A stretch of 64,000 nucleotides of DNA from Mauremys mutica (Eukaryota > Chordata > Testudines > Geoemydidae), in contig NC_059072.1 in assembly GCF_020497125.1 (NCBI RefSeq), positions 73,415,697 through 73,479,696 of the forward strand, written 5' to 3'. The notes under the pieces are model-generated. The model did no database searches and was not told the origin of the DNA. It saw nothing but the letters and a program-made list of their open reading frames with translations. Below are positions 11,271-23,330 of this stretch, piece by piece. The translations under genes and the position numbers were made by a program. Numbering within the stretch: the stretch's first letter is position 1; each line of letters opens with the position of its first letter.

Positions 11271-14200
11271 TATATACAGAAATACATTTTGTAAAAATAA
11301 AATATTACTATGAGAACACCTATAAGCATTTTTGCTCTAACATCTTTTCTGAGAAGTGTGGAAATCACTATTGTTCTGTAAATTATGACATGTAGAATAG
11401 TGAGACTTGCTTTAATAATAATGGCACAATTTAAAGTTTGCATTTCTATGCAAATTATTTGTCACAAATGCAATGGTATTTGCTGAAAAGTGCATTCTAT
11501 TTGTGAAAGTTACTGGAGCAGAAGCTCTAGAAAGTACTCCACAAATCTAAACCACACTATAAATATGTAAAAGTTCTCACTTCCAACTTATTTTCCAAGC
11601 TTAAAAAAATGCTGTGAGGATTAGATAAATTTTAATTTTGACACTGCAAAATAGATCTTTCTTATAGGGATAGAAATGACATCTAGAATCATCCGGGTAG
11701 GGTCTGGCAACTTATAAAAAAATTAAAGATGGCACATGCCAAGTCACTTTCTTATGTTACTTCCAAAAGTTCAAAAGTTGCTGGAAAGGAAGGAAAGGAG
11801 AAGAGATTTAACCATAAGTAGGTACACAAATTTTAATGTACTTTTATTCTTTTTAAATCTAGTTAATCCAACATTGTGAAAGTATTTGGGGAAAGGAAAC
11901 CACCATTGTACAGTTCCAATAAAATAACAGGAACCTTTGATACCATGTCCAAGCAGTTTCTTTTCAGCAAGGCAAGTTCTGAGGCAATGGAAAAGTAAAC
12001 ATTCAATATACAGTGGAATCAAACTATTACAAGCAAGTCTCTTCAGATTTTTAAACTCCTTCAAAACTTTTGGACAAAGTACTCAAAACAAGTTAAATTT
12101 GGAGATTAAAAAAATTATCATAGGATTGGACAAACTGGCTATGCACTGCACTGTATTTCATTTTTTTAAGTGTTATTAAGCAGAGTACCCTCTACAGATA
12201 TAAAGGATACATTTTGAGAGATCTGCACATTCCATTAGAGATTTCTCTAGAGATGCATGTTTAAAAAAAGAGAGAGAAACAGCAGTCTGGTCACTCACTG
12301 CCAAGGCTATCTTTGGACCAAGAGTTTTCGAGTTTGGATACTTCAGGTTTGAAAAATCATTCTTAAATGCACAACTATGTGGACTCAAAATTGTGAGTGC
12401 TAAGAATGGCAGGTGTGATACTGTGGGTACAGGGAAAAGCATGCCTTCCCCGCTCAAAAAAAATCAGACCCTCTCTTGTCCAGATGTTTCTGAACACTAC
12501 TGTAACCTGACCTTAGATTATGTATTAGTTATATTGATTACTTAAGAATCCCCAGTTATCACTTTGAGGGTTGAAAGGTTCTTGCCCAAAGATCAGGCCC
12601 AGTATTATTTAAATTATTATATAGTTGGGAACCCTGATGTGCACAGTTGCAACACTTACAATGTAGGAAACCTTGTATTTACAAATATAGTTTATTAGTA
12701 CATTTAGCACAGTCACAAACACCCCAACTTAGTAAAATAGATAGAGATACTAAAGAATGTACATCTACACACTCATATACTCACACCATCCATTGTAGAA
12801 CAACTTGAAATGTTACCCATACTCTCTCTCATCACTATCAGCTTCCCCATCACCACCAGTGGCCATCATTTTGGCAGCTCCCAAGGGCTACATCTCTCTC
12901 TGCTACCGCCCCTAGGCTGGGATGCCACTTTTATAATATGTTACACACATGCCGTTATGTTTGATGCATATTCAGTAGGGGATTTTTCCCTTTTCCTTAT
13001 TTATATTTCTTCACCTCACTAACGCTGGAGTGTCTTTTTCCTATAGGTTAGTATATCAATGATCTCAATTTATTATATTTGTCAATTCGTTACTATGGCC
13101 CTTTTGTGGTTAGATATCACATTTGTTACTTCGGTCTTAACTAATTATTTCGGATATTTCCAAGTTCTAAGTTATAGTATACCTGTTAAGTTTAAAAGGG
13201 GATGAACTTAGGATGTGCCAACCAGCTTTAATGCATCCTCTATGTTAAAGGTCACAATCATACCTGGACCTTATGCTTTAGCTCCATTTATTTAGCTGAA
13301 AGGTCCAAGACATATGTATGCTAACTTGTTGAAGCTAATGTCTTACCAGATACAGACCTGTAAGTTTCTTGCATTACTGCTGAATATAATGCAAAGCAGT
13401 AAATATAATGAAGGCACGCTAGCCCCCTGGGCTACAGTAGCAGTGAATATAATAAAGCAAGCTAGGCCACTGGGCTATACTACATGGCTTGGCCAATATT
13501 GGAGAAAGAAGTTTGCCTTGAAATCCCATTCTTCTGGGGAGGTAAAACTTTGTTTGTGGCCTATATATTTTAGGAACTCTACTCTGTATATATCCCTCAA
13601 CAGCTCTTACATGCAGAATTTAGACTAAAGTTTGCAGGTCCTATCTTGAAAAATAAGAAAGCAACTCTCCCCTTACATTACTATTTAGAAACCCTGACAC
13701 ACTTTCACCTATTTACAGGAAATGCATTAAAAAACCTTTCCTAATAAAAACATGGAATTTCAATAATTCAGAGTCAAAGATTAATTCTCCTATAAGATAA
13801 ATGCCAAATTTTGTCTACTCTAAGTCCCGGTTTCAACAGGTCTGAAGGCCAATATTTTATCTCAGGGCTTGGCTTAAAAACTCTGCCTCAAGATCTTCGT
13901 GTGATGCAGCAAAAACTATTGCAAAACTCTATTAATATTAAGCTAATCTCTACAGTATATTGGGACATGGTTTGTGACCAGAGAGGGAGGGGGCTTCCTT
14001 TGAAACACAGATAACGGAAATAGGGAATTAAAGGGTTTAGAGAGAGACTGCTTCAGAATCTGGCACAACGCTCAAGCTCTAATCTACTTTAGGCATAAAG
14101 AATTACTTTGTTGTACAGGACTTCTAGACATCATGATTTAAGATTTAATCAATATTACTTAAAAGGATGGCAGTAGAAAGATGGGCATGTATCTTCATTG

Positions 14201-14333
14201 TGGCTCTGCTAGAATACTTAGTTTCTGGAACCAGGTTTGCAAGGTCATTAGGGAGATAACTGGATGGTTGATACTGCTGGATCTGATATTTATTAGGATG
14301 GAGACTGAAAGAAATTGTCACCAAGTGGGAAAA

Positions 14334-14519
14334 AGTATCAGAGGGGTAGCAGTGTTAGTCTGGTTCTGTAGAAGCAGCAAAGAATCCTGTGGCACCTTAT
14401 AGACTAACAGACATTTTGCAGCATGAGCTTTCATCCGAAGAAGTGGGTATTCACCCACGAAAGCTCATGCTGCAAAACGTCTGTTAGACTATAAGGTGCC
14501 ACAGGATTCTTTGCTGCTT
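14334..14519. repeat. Foldback short repeat (inverted pair) with 12-bp duplication
   Basis: The repeat begins GTATCAGAGGGGTAGCAGTG and continues through GCAGCAAAGAATCCTGTGG and TTTCATCCGAAGAAGTGGG. It then turns back through CACGAAAGCTCATGCTGC and GGTGCCACAGGATTC to GCTGCTT. Arms of about 85 bp are inverted, and the left arm carries an extra 35-bp tail block. CAAGTGGGAAAA flanks the unit at 14322-14333 and 14520-14531, so it probably inserted as one piece. Confidence 0.85.
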
Positions 14520-14652
14520 CAAGTGGGAAAAGTGGCCAGACAAATTGTTCTTAAATTCAGAAGAGACCTCTCCTAGAAGTCTGGACCAAGATTTAACAAG
14601 TGAAAAAAAAGAGGACTGCCATATGCAATAGTCAGTGTTCTGTAACTATACT

Positions 14653-14746
14653 AGCAGCAAAGAATCCTGTGGCACCTTATAGACTAACAGACGTTTTGCA
14701 GCATGAGCTTTCGTGGGTGAATACCCACTTCTTCGGATGTAGTGGA
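14653..14746. repeat. Short interspersed repeat, single arm
   Basis: This copy of the same family core starts AGCAGCAAAGAATCCTGTGG and ends CTTCTTCGGATGTAGTGGA, without the tail block and without an inverted partner. Near-identical flanks AACTATACT (14644-14652) and AATTATACT (14747-14755) look like a target duplication with one change. It lies only 130 bp from the foldback copy. Confidence 0.7.
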
Positions 14747-17224
14747 AATTATACTGAAGTCCAAGTTGAGGATGCCTCCTGGAAGGTCTCTAGTTATACA
14801 AACCCATGAGCATCCCTCAGGATGTAAATTTAGGATATGCACTTTTGTTTGGTTATTTAAGTAGCCTGTAGGGCCAATGTGTCATTTTCAGCCAGTTATA
14901 GGTGATGTTATTTTTGAACCAAAAGTTATCAATTCTATGTGACAAGCTTAATATTGAAAACTATATTATTCCAGTGCAGGAAGTCTTTTTAAATAAGGGT
15001 AACATACTTTTCTAAGCATACTCAAGAAGAGATTCACCAATTTAACACTTCCTTATATATTTCTCTTTGTGGTAGAGACTACACATAAGAAATCTGAGCT
15101 CAAAATCAATTTTGTGGAAAAAATTACTGGGAGTCTATATGAAGTTAAGACAGGAAAATCTATCTTCATGACAGCTGTGACATCAGTTACTGGCAGAGGA
15201 ACTAAGGAAGTATTGTGTGCTGCTTAGTTTTCAGGATTTAATAGTAAATTATCGTTTCAAATCTGTGTCTATATACCACTAACTATGTTTTTAAACAGCT
15301 TTTAGAATCATACAAGTTCTATGGTTTTGTTTAAATAAAACCTCTAGAGTTCACCTTTAAAGTATACTTTGCAAATCCCTTCATTTATTAACACAGGAGA
15401 ATTCTGCTAAAATATCTGTCTACACAGTTAAGTTTCTTTTTATCACATTTAAAAAACTGAGTTTGAGAGAGAGCTTAATATTAAGAGGTCAGAGTATTCT
15501 AAAACATTATAATAGCTTATCAAATGACCCTTTTACTGTTCACTTTCCCTGGGGTTAATACTTTTAGAAAAAGACAGAAGTCACCACAACAGGATTTTAA
15601 TGAACATAAAACTAATATTCAATGGGAATTCTGCCATTGATTAAACTGGAAAAAGGATTGACCCCAGAAAAACCTTACTTCTAAATTAAAGGGAAAAGCT
15701 ATTAGAAATTCAGGAAGGCAGGCAAATCTGCAACTAAGTGAAAAGTATCAAGAAACATAGTATACACTTTTTAAATTAAAGTTAATATTTGTACTCTTAT
15801 GTAATACTTTTCATCCACAAATCTCAAAGCACTAAAGTATTAAATAAAAGACCTAGCATTTTCATACTTATCCACAATATTTTTAAAAATTAAAATTTTA
15901 AAAATTAAAACTCACTTTTAAAAAGTGAATATTTTATATCAACACAGAGAATACAGTACCAAATTATATCCTGGTATGTACCTTTTTACTTTGGAGTCAA
16001 TGGACTTTCACAGGTTTAAGGCAAAGAATTTAGTCCTCTGGGCAGCAAAGAACCAAAAACAACCTCACCTCACCCCTCAAAAAATACAAAGCCAAAAAAG
16101 TTGTACCATATTAATCTAATCTCAAAGTACTCTAAGCAATTTTTTCTAAATAACCTTTACTCTAAGGTTATCATTAAATTTTATAGCACTGAAAGCGAAG
16201 AAATAAACATAACCTTTCCCCTCCCCCCCCCCGTGAAACAGATTTTTAGGCTTCTTTTAAGAGTCAGTTTCAAAATAGCAATCCATTTACTTTTACCCAT
16301 AATATCAAATCAATAAATTTGAAACAATTTTTAATTCATGCCAATAATGAAATAACAGGTATATTCCACAACAATGAAGTCACTACACATCACAAATCTA
16401 TTTCATTATAAACATATATCTGTGAATGTTACAATATATTCTTCAGGTCTATAGAAACAAAATCAGATTTATTTATTTTTTTTAAACAACTGTATTGATG
16501 TGGGAGGGGTTTGCCTTTCTCTCCCCCTCCCTCCCTTCCCCCGCCCTTAAACTGCATTTCACAATACAGGAAAACGAATGAGGGATTTTGCAGTAAATTG
16601 CTCAATACCACCTAGTCTTTTAAAGAAATCCTTCATACAGAGGAAAATCTCTATGAAACCCTACTTCCAGTATGGCTTGTCTGCAGTGTAAATACAGTTT
16701 CAGAGAGTAAGACAGCTTCCACCAGCCTCACCTGTGTGTATCAGGAAAGTAATTAATAGATCTAATGCAGAATGGCAAAATTCCATTAGTCTGGGAAAAG
16801 TAAAACTGACAGGTCCTGAGCTGCTGCTGGGCAACGTGAAGACAACTCTGAGGGAGCACTACCTGCTCTCCTTAAGTTCTGTAGCAGAATCTGCCTATTA
16901 TAGGAGTTGTAGCTAAAACTCCTTTGCTTCAGGCTTCCTTCCCTTCCGTGGGGGGAGGTAGAATAGCAGAAACCCACACCTCTTATAGCAGTTAGAGAAC
17001 GGGATTAGCGAGGAAAAAACCAGGAAAAAAACCCAGAAAACAATGCAGGAAAAGATATACCATTATCTATTTACAGGAAAGAAAAAAGGAAATAAAGCCA
17101 GATAACACCATGATGGGTATGGTGTAAGAATCCAAACAGAACAGAAATAGGAAGGAAAAGAAAGTGATTTTTTACACTGTATATTTGATTTTAATTATTA
17201 TAAATAATTATAGTACACAAACAG

Positions 17225-17801
17225 TGCACAATTGTTTTATTCTTTTACAGTGCATGGATTAGGGATGTGGAACAGCTTCCAAATAAGGAGAGATTAAAAA
17301 GACTGAGACTGTTCATCTTAGAAAAGAGACAGTTAAAGGGGATATGACAGAGGTCTATCAAATCATGAATGGTATGGAGAGAGTGAATAAGAAGTGTCAT
17401 TTACCCTTTCACATAGCACAAGAGCCAGAGGTCACCCAATGAAGTTAAAAGTTAGCAGGTTTAAAACAAACCTAAGGAAGCATTTCACCCAACACAGTCA
17501 ACCTGTGGAACTCATTGCCAGGGGATGTTAAGACCAAAAGCATAACTGGGTTTAAAAAAGAATTAGGTAAGTTCATGGAGGATAGCTCCATCAATGGCTA
17601 TTAGCCAAGTTGGTGAGGGACAAAACCCCATGCTCTTCCAGCTGCTAGAACCTGGAACTGGACAACAGGACGGATCACAACACTTGACCTGTTTTGTTCA
17701 TTCTCTCTGAAGCATCTGGCATTGTCCACTGGCGTAAGACAAGATACTAGGCTAGACAGACCATTGGCCATACTGGGTCAGACCATTCTCATGTTCTTAG
17801 C
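17225..17801 (+). mobile_element. CR1-type LINE 3' end fragment
   Basis: The fragment contains GGAGAGATTAAAAAGACTGA, then AACCTGTGGAACTCATTGCC, and ends near GACCATTCTCATGTTCTTA. These are typical blocks of the last coding part and 3' untranslated region of CR1/L3 LINEs in sauropsids. No intact ORF remains and the 5' part is missing, as usual for CR1 copies. The plus orientation is antisense to PPP1R12A. Confidence 0.75.
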
Positions 17802-18808
17802 TATGGCATGGTGGCACAGGTATTTTTCACCATGTCTAGGTTGGTATCTTTTATACACCAGGGATTTAAAAACCATACAAGTGTTCTGCTTCTCTCCCCC
17901 AAATGAACAACAGTTACAAGAAAAAGGGAGGTATTAGTCCTCACTGAGAATGGATGAACAAGATAAAGATGGAGTTTCTAGACCAGCCTATTTTTGAGGT
18001 AGGACATTGTCCAAAAGTGCTAGAAAACTAAGAAATGAAACAACTGTTTTTTGTTTTTTTACAAATCTCACACAACTAAACAAGTCTCACACATTCAAAC
18101 TCCAACTCTGACTAGAGAGCAACAAAAAGTTTCAGATGGAACACACTGCATCCACCAAATCCCAAAGTCTAAACCCAAAACCCAATGTTGACATTGATAT
18201 TGTCATTATCAAACTAAAAAAAAAAAAAGCTATTTATTTAGGAACTTGTAACAGGTTTACAAGTCATTGCCACAAACATCAGAAATAAAACATTAATCAT
18301 TACAACACTGAACATATCTTTTTGTTTAGAGAAACATTATGCAGTAATATAATCAACAGGTCTCTATATTTAGCAGGGTGTTTCCATATTACAGTATGAG
18401 ACTTTTACACTACCCAGGACATATCAAACTCATGATCATTTAGATGAATGGGGCAGTTCACACTATGGAGCTACTACTTCGGCATATTTCACCAAATACA
18501 CCCTTCGAGTCTTCTCCTGAAAATACATTTCTGTCAAGAGAAACTCTAGCCCTCCGCTCAACCAATTATTTATTAAGTAACAACATATGGAACCATCACA
18601 TTGTGTGCCTAACAATTCCTTTTAATCTCAAATTTGTCATCCTCCTACCAACATCACATTCCCACTCAGTCTATATTTTCTAAGTGCCTATCTACACAGC
18701 AAGTACAACCATGTTTTTGTAACGTCACATAGAAATTATCATGGGTCAGCCTATGGTGTCTATACACAGCACATTAACTGTATTTACGTAGGTTTTGGGG
18801 GAATCTGA

Positions 18809-19123
18809 GCAGCTTTCTTTACCACTTCAGCAAAGAACTGGAAGGCTAAACACAATAGTAAATATGCTTTGGAGTGTCCTACTGAACTGGGAGCTGACAA
18901 GAAGGAAGACTGGCTACACAGAATACATGGACATGGTAAGAAGGTCCAGTATATATTGCAAAAGTGTGCCAAATCCATTACAGGAAGAAAACCACAAGAC
19001 AGCTTGAAAGAGATGAAAAATGAGACACTTAATATTCGAGAGCACTGGATGTTAACCATGTGGGGTTTGGACAATGACCATGTTTGTAACCAGCCATGTC
19101 ACTATCTACATTACAATTTTTAA
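18809..19123 (+). pseudogene. Unidentified coding-like segment (about 104 codons)
   Basis: One frame is open from just after a TGA at 18806 to a TAA at 19121. The inferred peptide has an amino-acid mix that looks like real protein: WKAKHNSKYALECPTELGAD, KKEDWLHRIHGHGKKVQYIL, then QKCAKSITGRKPQDSLKEMK and IREHWMLTMWGLDND. A good splice acceptor (AGCTTTCTTTACCACTTCAG) ends at 18830, and CATGGTAAGA near 18939 resembles a donor. There is no in-frame ATG near the start. I recognise no family. It could be a processed pseudogene piece, a fossil transposon ORF or chance. Confidence 0.35.
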
Positions 19124-19439
19124 CTGAGTTTGTAATGAAACACAGACAAAGCCTTTCAGAGAAGGGACCTTGTCATTGTCCTCTTCTCTGCACCACCTAG
19201 TACACACTGCAGTTGCTATAATGTAAGTGCTATAAACTGTGCAAAACAGTGTTTTGCTTCACATTCAGAGTACACAAGGATCAGCACTAGAACTTTAATA
19301 AAAGAAGTAAAGCTTCAATTTTGAATGAACTGATGGGGCCCTCAGAAGTGATAGCATGGCATACTTACCAAGTACTGGGTCAATCCAATCCTGGTTGCTG
19401 GTGTGTCTGGAACTGCCCTCCAGTTCCAGTAATACCTAG

Positions 19440-19912
19440 GGAAATAGGACCCCTATCCACACCCCTGCCCCCTGACAGGCCCCCCAGGATCAAACCCCCT
19501 ATCCTCCATCCCCCCCGAACCTCTGCCCCCTGCCTTCCCCCCAGGACTCCCTGCCCCATATCCAAGCCCCCGGCCCCCTTACCATGTCGCTCAGAGCAGC
19601 ATGTCTGGAGCCATGCCTCCTGGTCATAGCCAGACACGCTGCTGCGCTACCCTGCATGAGCGGCCCAGAGCGCTGGTGGCACAGCAAACTGAGGTTGCAG
19701 GGGAAGCGGGACATGGGGGATAAGGGCTAGCTCAGGGGCCGGCCAGGGGCTGCAGGGGGCGGGCAGGGGCTGCAGGCTGTAGTTTGCCCAACTCTGCCCT
19801 AATGCCTGCCCTGGCTTTTATATGCAGAAAAACTGTTGGTGGCACAGGTTGGCCGTGGAGTTTTTATAGCATGTTGGAGGGGCCTCAGAAAGAGAAAGGT
19901 TGAGAACCCCTG
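19440..19912. mobile_element. hAT-type element fragment (right end only)
   Basis: The stretch is a C-rich, then G-rich interior (runs of CCCC before 19600, GGGGC-rich after 19700) ending in AAAGGTTGAGAACCCCTG, the usual right inverted terminus of a turtle hAT non-autonomous family. The matching left end was not found, so the element is truncated. ORFs reported across it are by-products of base composition. Confidence 0.55.
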
Positions 19913-19919
19913 CTTTAGA

Positions 19920-20560
19920 GATCAGTGCTTTGATCTGAACTTGAAAACCTAACAACGTAGGTAAGGCAAGCTAATGTACTCTTTAGAGAACAAGTGGCAG
20001 CTCCATACTGGCCAATGCAATTTCCAAGTGATATTGGGATGCAGTCTCAAATAGAGTGCATTGCTATAATCCAATCTTGAGGGCATGAAGGCATGGATAA
20101 CATCATGAAATCTGCTGTCAAACACTGGCCACTGCTATTACCTGTACTTCCTGAAGTGACCAGGGGCCCAAGACCTGAAAATGACTAGAGTAACAAAAGT
20201 ATGCCAGATCCCCTCAAAGGAATAGTTACCATCTCTGCCCGTTCATGCTGTTTCCCCTAATCTATCAACAGTATCTCATCTGTGTGCTTCCATCAGTTGG
20301 TTCTCATCCAAGTCTCAATCACACCTACACATTGGGAAAGTTTATCAACTGCACAGGCAGAGACTGATGAAAGACTGAATTCAGCACCATCAGCAAACTA
20401 ATCTGATCAGTGTACTATCTTTTCTAGGAGATTCATGTTCATATAAGAAGAAGTTGTAACAGTATCCTGCAGTACCATAAAGACCTCAGGACAGATGAAC
20501 TGTCAACCAATGCTAACCTCTGGATCATATCAGAAAAAGAATGGAGCCTCTCAAATACAA
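19920..20560. repeat. Possible old LINE 3'-region sequence
   Basis: Phrases such as GAGTGCATTGCTATAATCCA and GAAGGCATGGATAACATCAT resemble a reptile LINE-type untranslated region that I have seen in many loci. Nothing coding is visible. The call rests only on memory of the phrasing. Confidence 0.25.
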
Positions 20561-20948
20561 CTCAGTTTTATCTTTGCAAGGATCTTCAAGAATGAAAGGT
20601 GAGGGTGGTCAAAAATAGTAAACAGATATTAGATAATAAAGAATCTGCAGCATCACTTGATAATTTTTAACCAAAAGTAGATCAACCAATTAAACTAGTG
20701 TACTGTTTTCTTTACCATGCCTAAACCTAAAATACATCTCCATGGTCAATGAGTCTAGACATTTCAGGTTGCCTCATCACCTTTTTTTTTTATAACCTTC
20801 CCTCAACAAAATAAAAGAGGGAGGTTAGAAATGGGGTAATCAGTTACACTGTCCACTTTGAGCATGAGTCTCCAAAGCATCCAGTGACATCTTCATGACT
20901 AAGTCCCAAAGTCAATATTCCATCCTCAATGATGACAAGAACAGTTGA

Positions 20949-21162
20949 AAGAACAGGAGTACTTGTGGCACCTTGGAGACGAACAAATTTATTTGAGCAT
21001 AAGCTTTCGTGGGCTAAAACCCACTTCATCGGATGCATGCAGTGGAAAATGAGTTTTAGCCCACAAAAGCTTATGCTCAAATAAATTTGTTCGTCTCCAA
21101 GGTGCCACAAGTACTCCTGTTCTTTTTGCAGATACAGACCAACACGGCTGCTACTCAAACCT
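20949..21162. repeat. Foldback short repeat (second subfamily) with 12-bp duplication
   Basis: The left arm runs GAACAGGAGTACTTGTGGCACC to AAGCTTTCGTGGGCTAAAAC. After a short centre containing CGGATGCATGCAGTGG it returns as GTTTTAGCCCACAAAAGC and onward to GGTGCCACAAGTACTCC, then the tail CAGACCAACACGGCTGCTAC. The unit is bracketed by AAGAACAGTTGA at 20937-20948 and 21163-21174. The tail is on the right here and on the left in the 14334 copy. The reading frame on the minus strand across it is not a gene. Confidence 0.85.
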
Positions 21163-22270
21163 AAGAACAGTTGAGAAGTCAATCACCCCCTCCTTGAAAT
21201 ACTATCCTTCCTTGGCTGTAAAATTTCCCCTCTTCTGCTTCTCTTTCTACTTTCTGACACACTCCTTCAACGCCTGTGTAAGGAGTTGTCCTATCCCTCA
21301 TTCTCTGGGGAGATACCACAAGGGTCCAACCATGTCTATTTCCTCTTTAAAAAACAAACACACACTGTTTCTCTGGTGATCATTGCTTTCAGTGTTTCAA
21401 AAACATCTTAAATTCTGATTACTCTGATTTACCTTGAAGCTTCTCCCTCCATTCAATCCCATATCTCAGCCTTGGAGATCTCAGCACTATAACATCAATC
21501 TGAACTTGACAAAACTGAACTTCTGATCATTCTCTGAAGCCTTCTCCACACTCCCAATTCTGTTATTAACACCACCTTTTCCCTTGTAACTCAGGCCTGT
21601 AACTGGGATCCAGACTGTGAAGGATGTGAAGGGAGCTGCCTGTAATATTTTATATGTACGTTCCATCTAGCTGTTACTGTGCTGTTTGCTATATGATTAT
21701 AAAGGGTTACTTCAAACAGGGTTTAATTGTACTTAACCAGGAAAGCAGTTTATAGCTTCAGACAGCCCAATTACCAATACTTAAATGACAATGCAGAAAA
21801 CCAACACTTTGAAGTCTACCCTGAACCGTCTGGAGAGCAGGCTAAAACCAGTCTGACCAGACTAAAGAGGCAGAAAAGATGACAAAGGACTTGGCAGGTT
21901 TTATGAAGGGATGCATTCCTGAAAGACAAGAGACAAAGAAAGGGGCAAAGACTGCTGCTGGGGAGCAGACTGAACCTTGGTCCCCACAGATGGCATGTCT
22001 TGGGTAAGCTAGGCCTACCTAGACTTTAGGTAAAGAAAAATGTGTGTACAGACCTTTTATTGCATTAAAAATCCTTCTCTCTTGTTAAGCTTTGTTCCTA
22101 CAGATGTGATTCAACAATATTTAGCTTTGAAAAGGCTGCTTGGGTCACTATATTCACTACTGATCACAGCTCCTACAGGAAGGCTCACAGGACCCAAACA
22201 GTTAATACTCAGGGTGCTGTAGCCTGCAGACCTGGTCTAAAGGGTGGAAGAATCACAGGATCCTCCACAG

Positions 22271-22675
22271 CACTGGTTCTCAACCAGGAGTATGCATACC
22301 CCTGGGAGTACACAGAGGTCTTCCAGCAAGTACATCAACTCATTTAGATATTTGCCTATTTTACAACAGGCAACATAAAAAGCACTAGCAAAATCAGTAC
22401 AAACTAAAATTTCATACAATTACTTGTTTATTCCCCTCTATATACTATACACTGAAACGCAAGTACAATATTTATATTCCGCTTAATTTATTTTATAATA
22501 AGGTAAAAATGAGAAAGTAAGCGCTTTTTCAATAAGAGCATGCTGTGACACTTCTGTATTTTCAGGTCTGATTTTGTAAGCAAGTAGTTTTTCCAGAGAG
22601 GTGAAACTTGGCGGTAACAAGATAAATTAGACTTGTGAAAGGAGTACAGTAGTTTTGAAACGTTGAGAGCTATTG
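22271..22675. mobile_element. hAT-type MITE (405 bp) with 8-bp target duplication
   Basis: The left end CACTGGTTCTCAACCAG and the right end GTTGAGAGCTATTG form a degraded inverted terminus. Flanks CTCCACAG (22263-22270) and CTCCACTG (22676-22683) match at 7 of 8 positions, as expected for a hAT duplication. The interior is AT-rich with no transposase. Confidence 0.8.
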
Positions 22676-23230
22676 CTCCACTGGACAGGTGAAAGCAAGA
22701 AGCTTAACAGAGAGGTGTAGGGTTGAGCACTAGACCCATCCAAAAATAACTGGTTAACTGACTGGTCAAACATAGGTCAAAAGCAAAAATGATCAAATAT
22801 TTTAAAGCACTAATTTATTAGAACAGTAACAGCAGCAACAAAAAAGGAGTAAGAATTTATGATCGCCAAGAGGTTTAGCCTTAGATAGATGCTTATGCCT
22901 AATTCCAAAAATAAGTTACTTGAGTTATTTTAACTTGGAAAAATAGAAAAAACAGTTGAGAGAGAGAAGGGGGGAAGTTATGAAGGGAATTTTTGTTGAG
23001 AAGGAAGGAGTGGGGGATTATTTACATGGGCATTTAATGTAGACTGTTTGCTTTGTTGAGGATGCACCATACAGATTTGTTGTTGGCCACTTTTAATAGT
23101 TGTGATACTTTTGTTTAAGGGAGAAGCTTAATGGCTATGCATCTTTTCTCTGTGTTGGGTCAGGAGGTTTAATAACTGTGGACCCTCCTCTCCTTCCCCC
23201 ATAGTTAATTTCTACGTATTTGTCTAGTCA

Positions 23231-23330
23231 GTTTAGATTGTAAGCTCGTAGGGCCGAGACCATGCCTTAACTTGTTTAATGTGCTTTCTAAACTGCCACG
23301 TACAATTGATGGGTTGGTATACAAATAAAA
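23231..23330 (+). repeat. Old amniote interspersed repeat fragment
   Basis: The phrase GTTTAGATTGTAAGCTCGTA followed by GGGCCGAGACCATGCC is the tail sequence whose reverse complement is seen at 7911-7990. The family name is uncertain. Confidence 0.5.

Noticed and set aside
20844..21182. 112-codon minus-strand ORF
   Set aside because: Most of it is the palindromic short repeat at 20949-21162, so the open frame follows the repeat and is not a gene.
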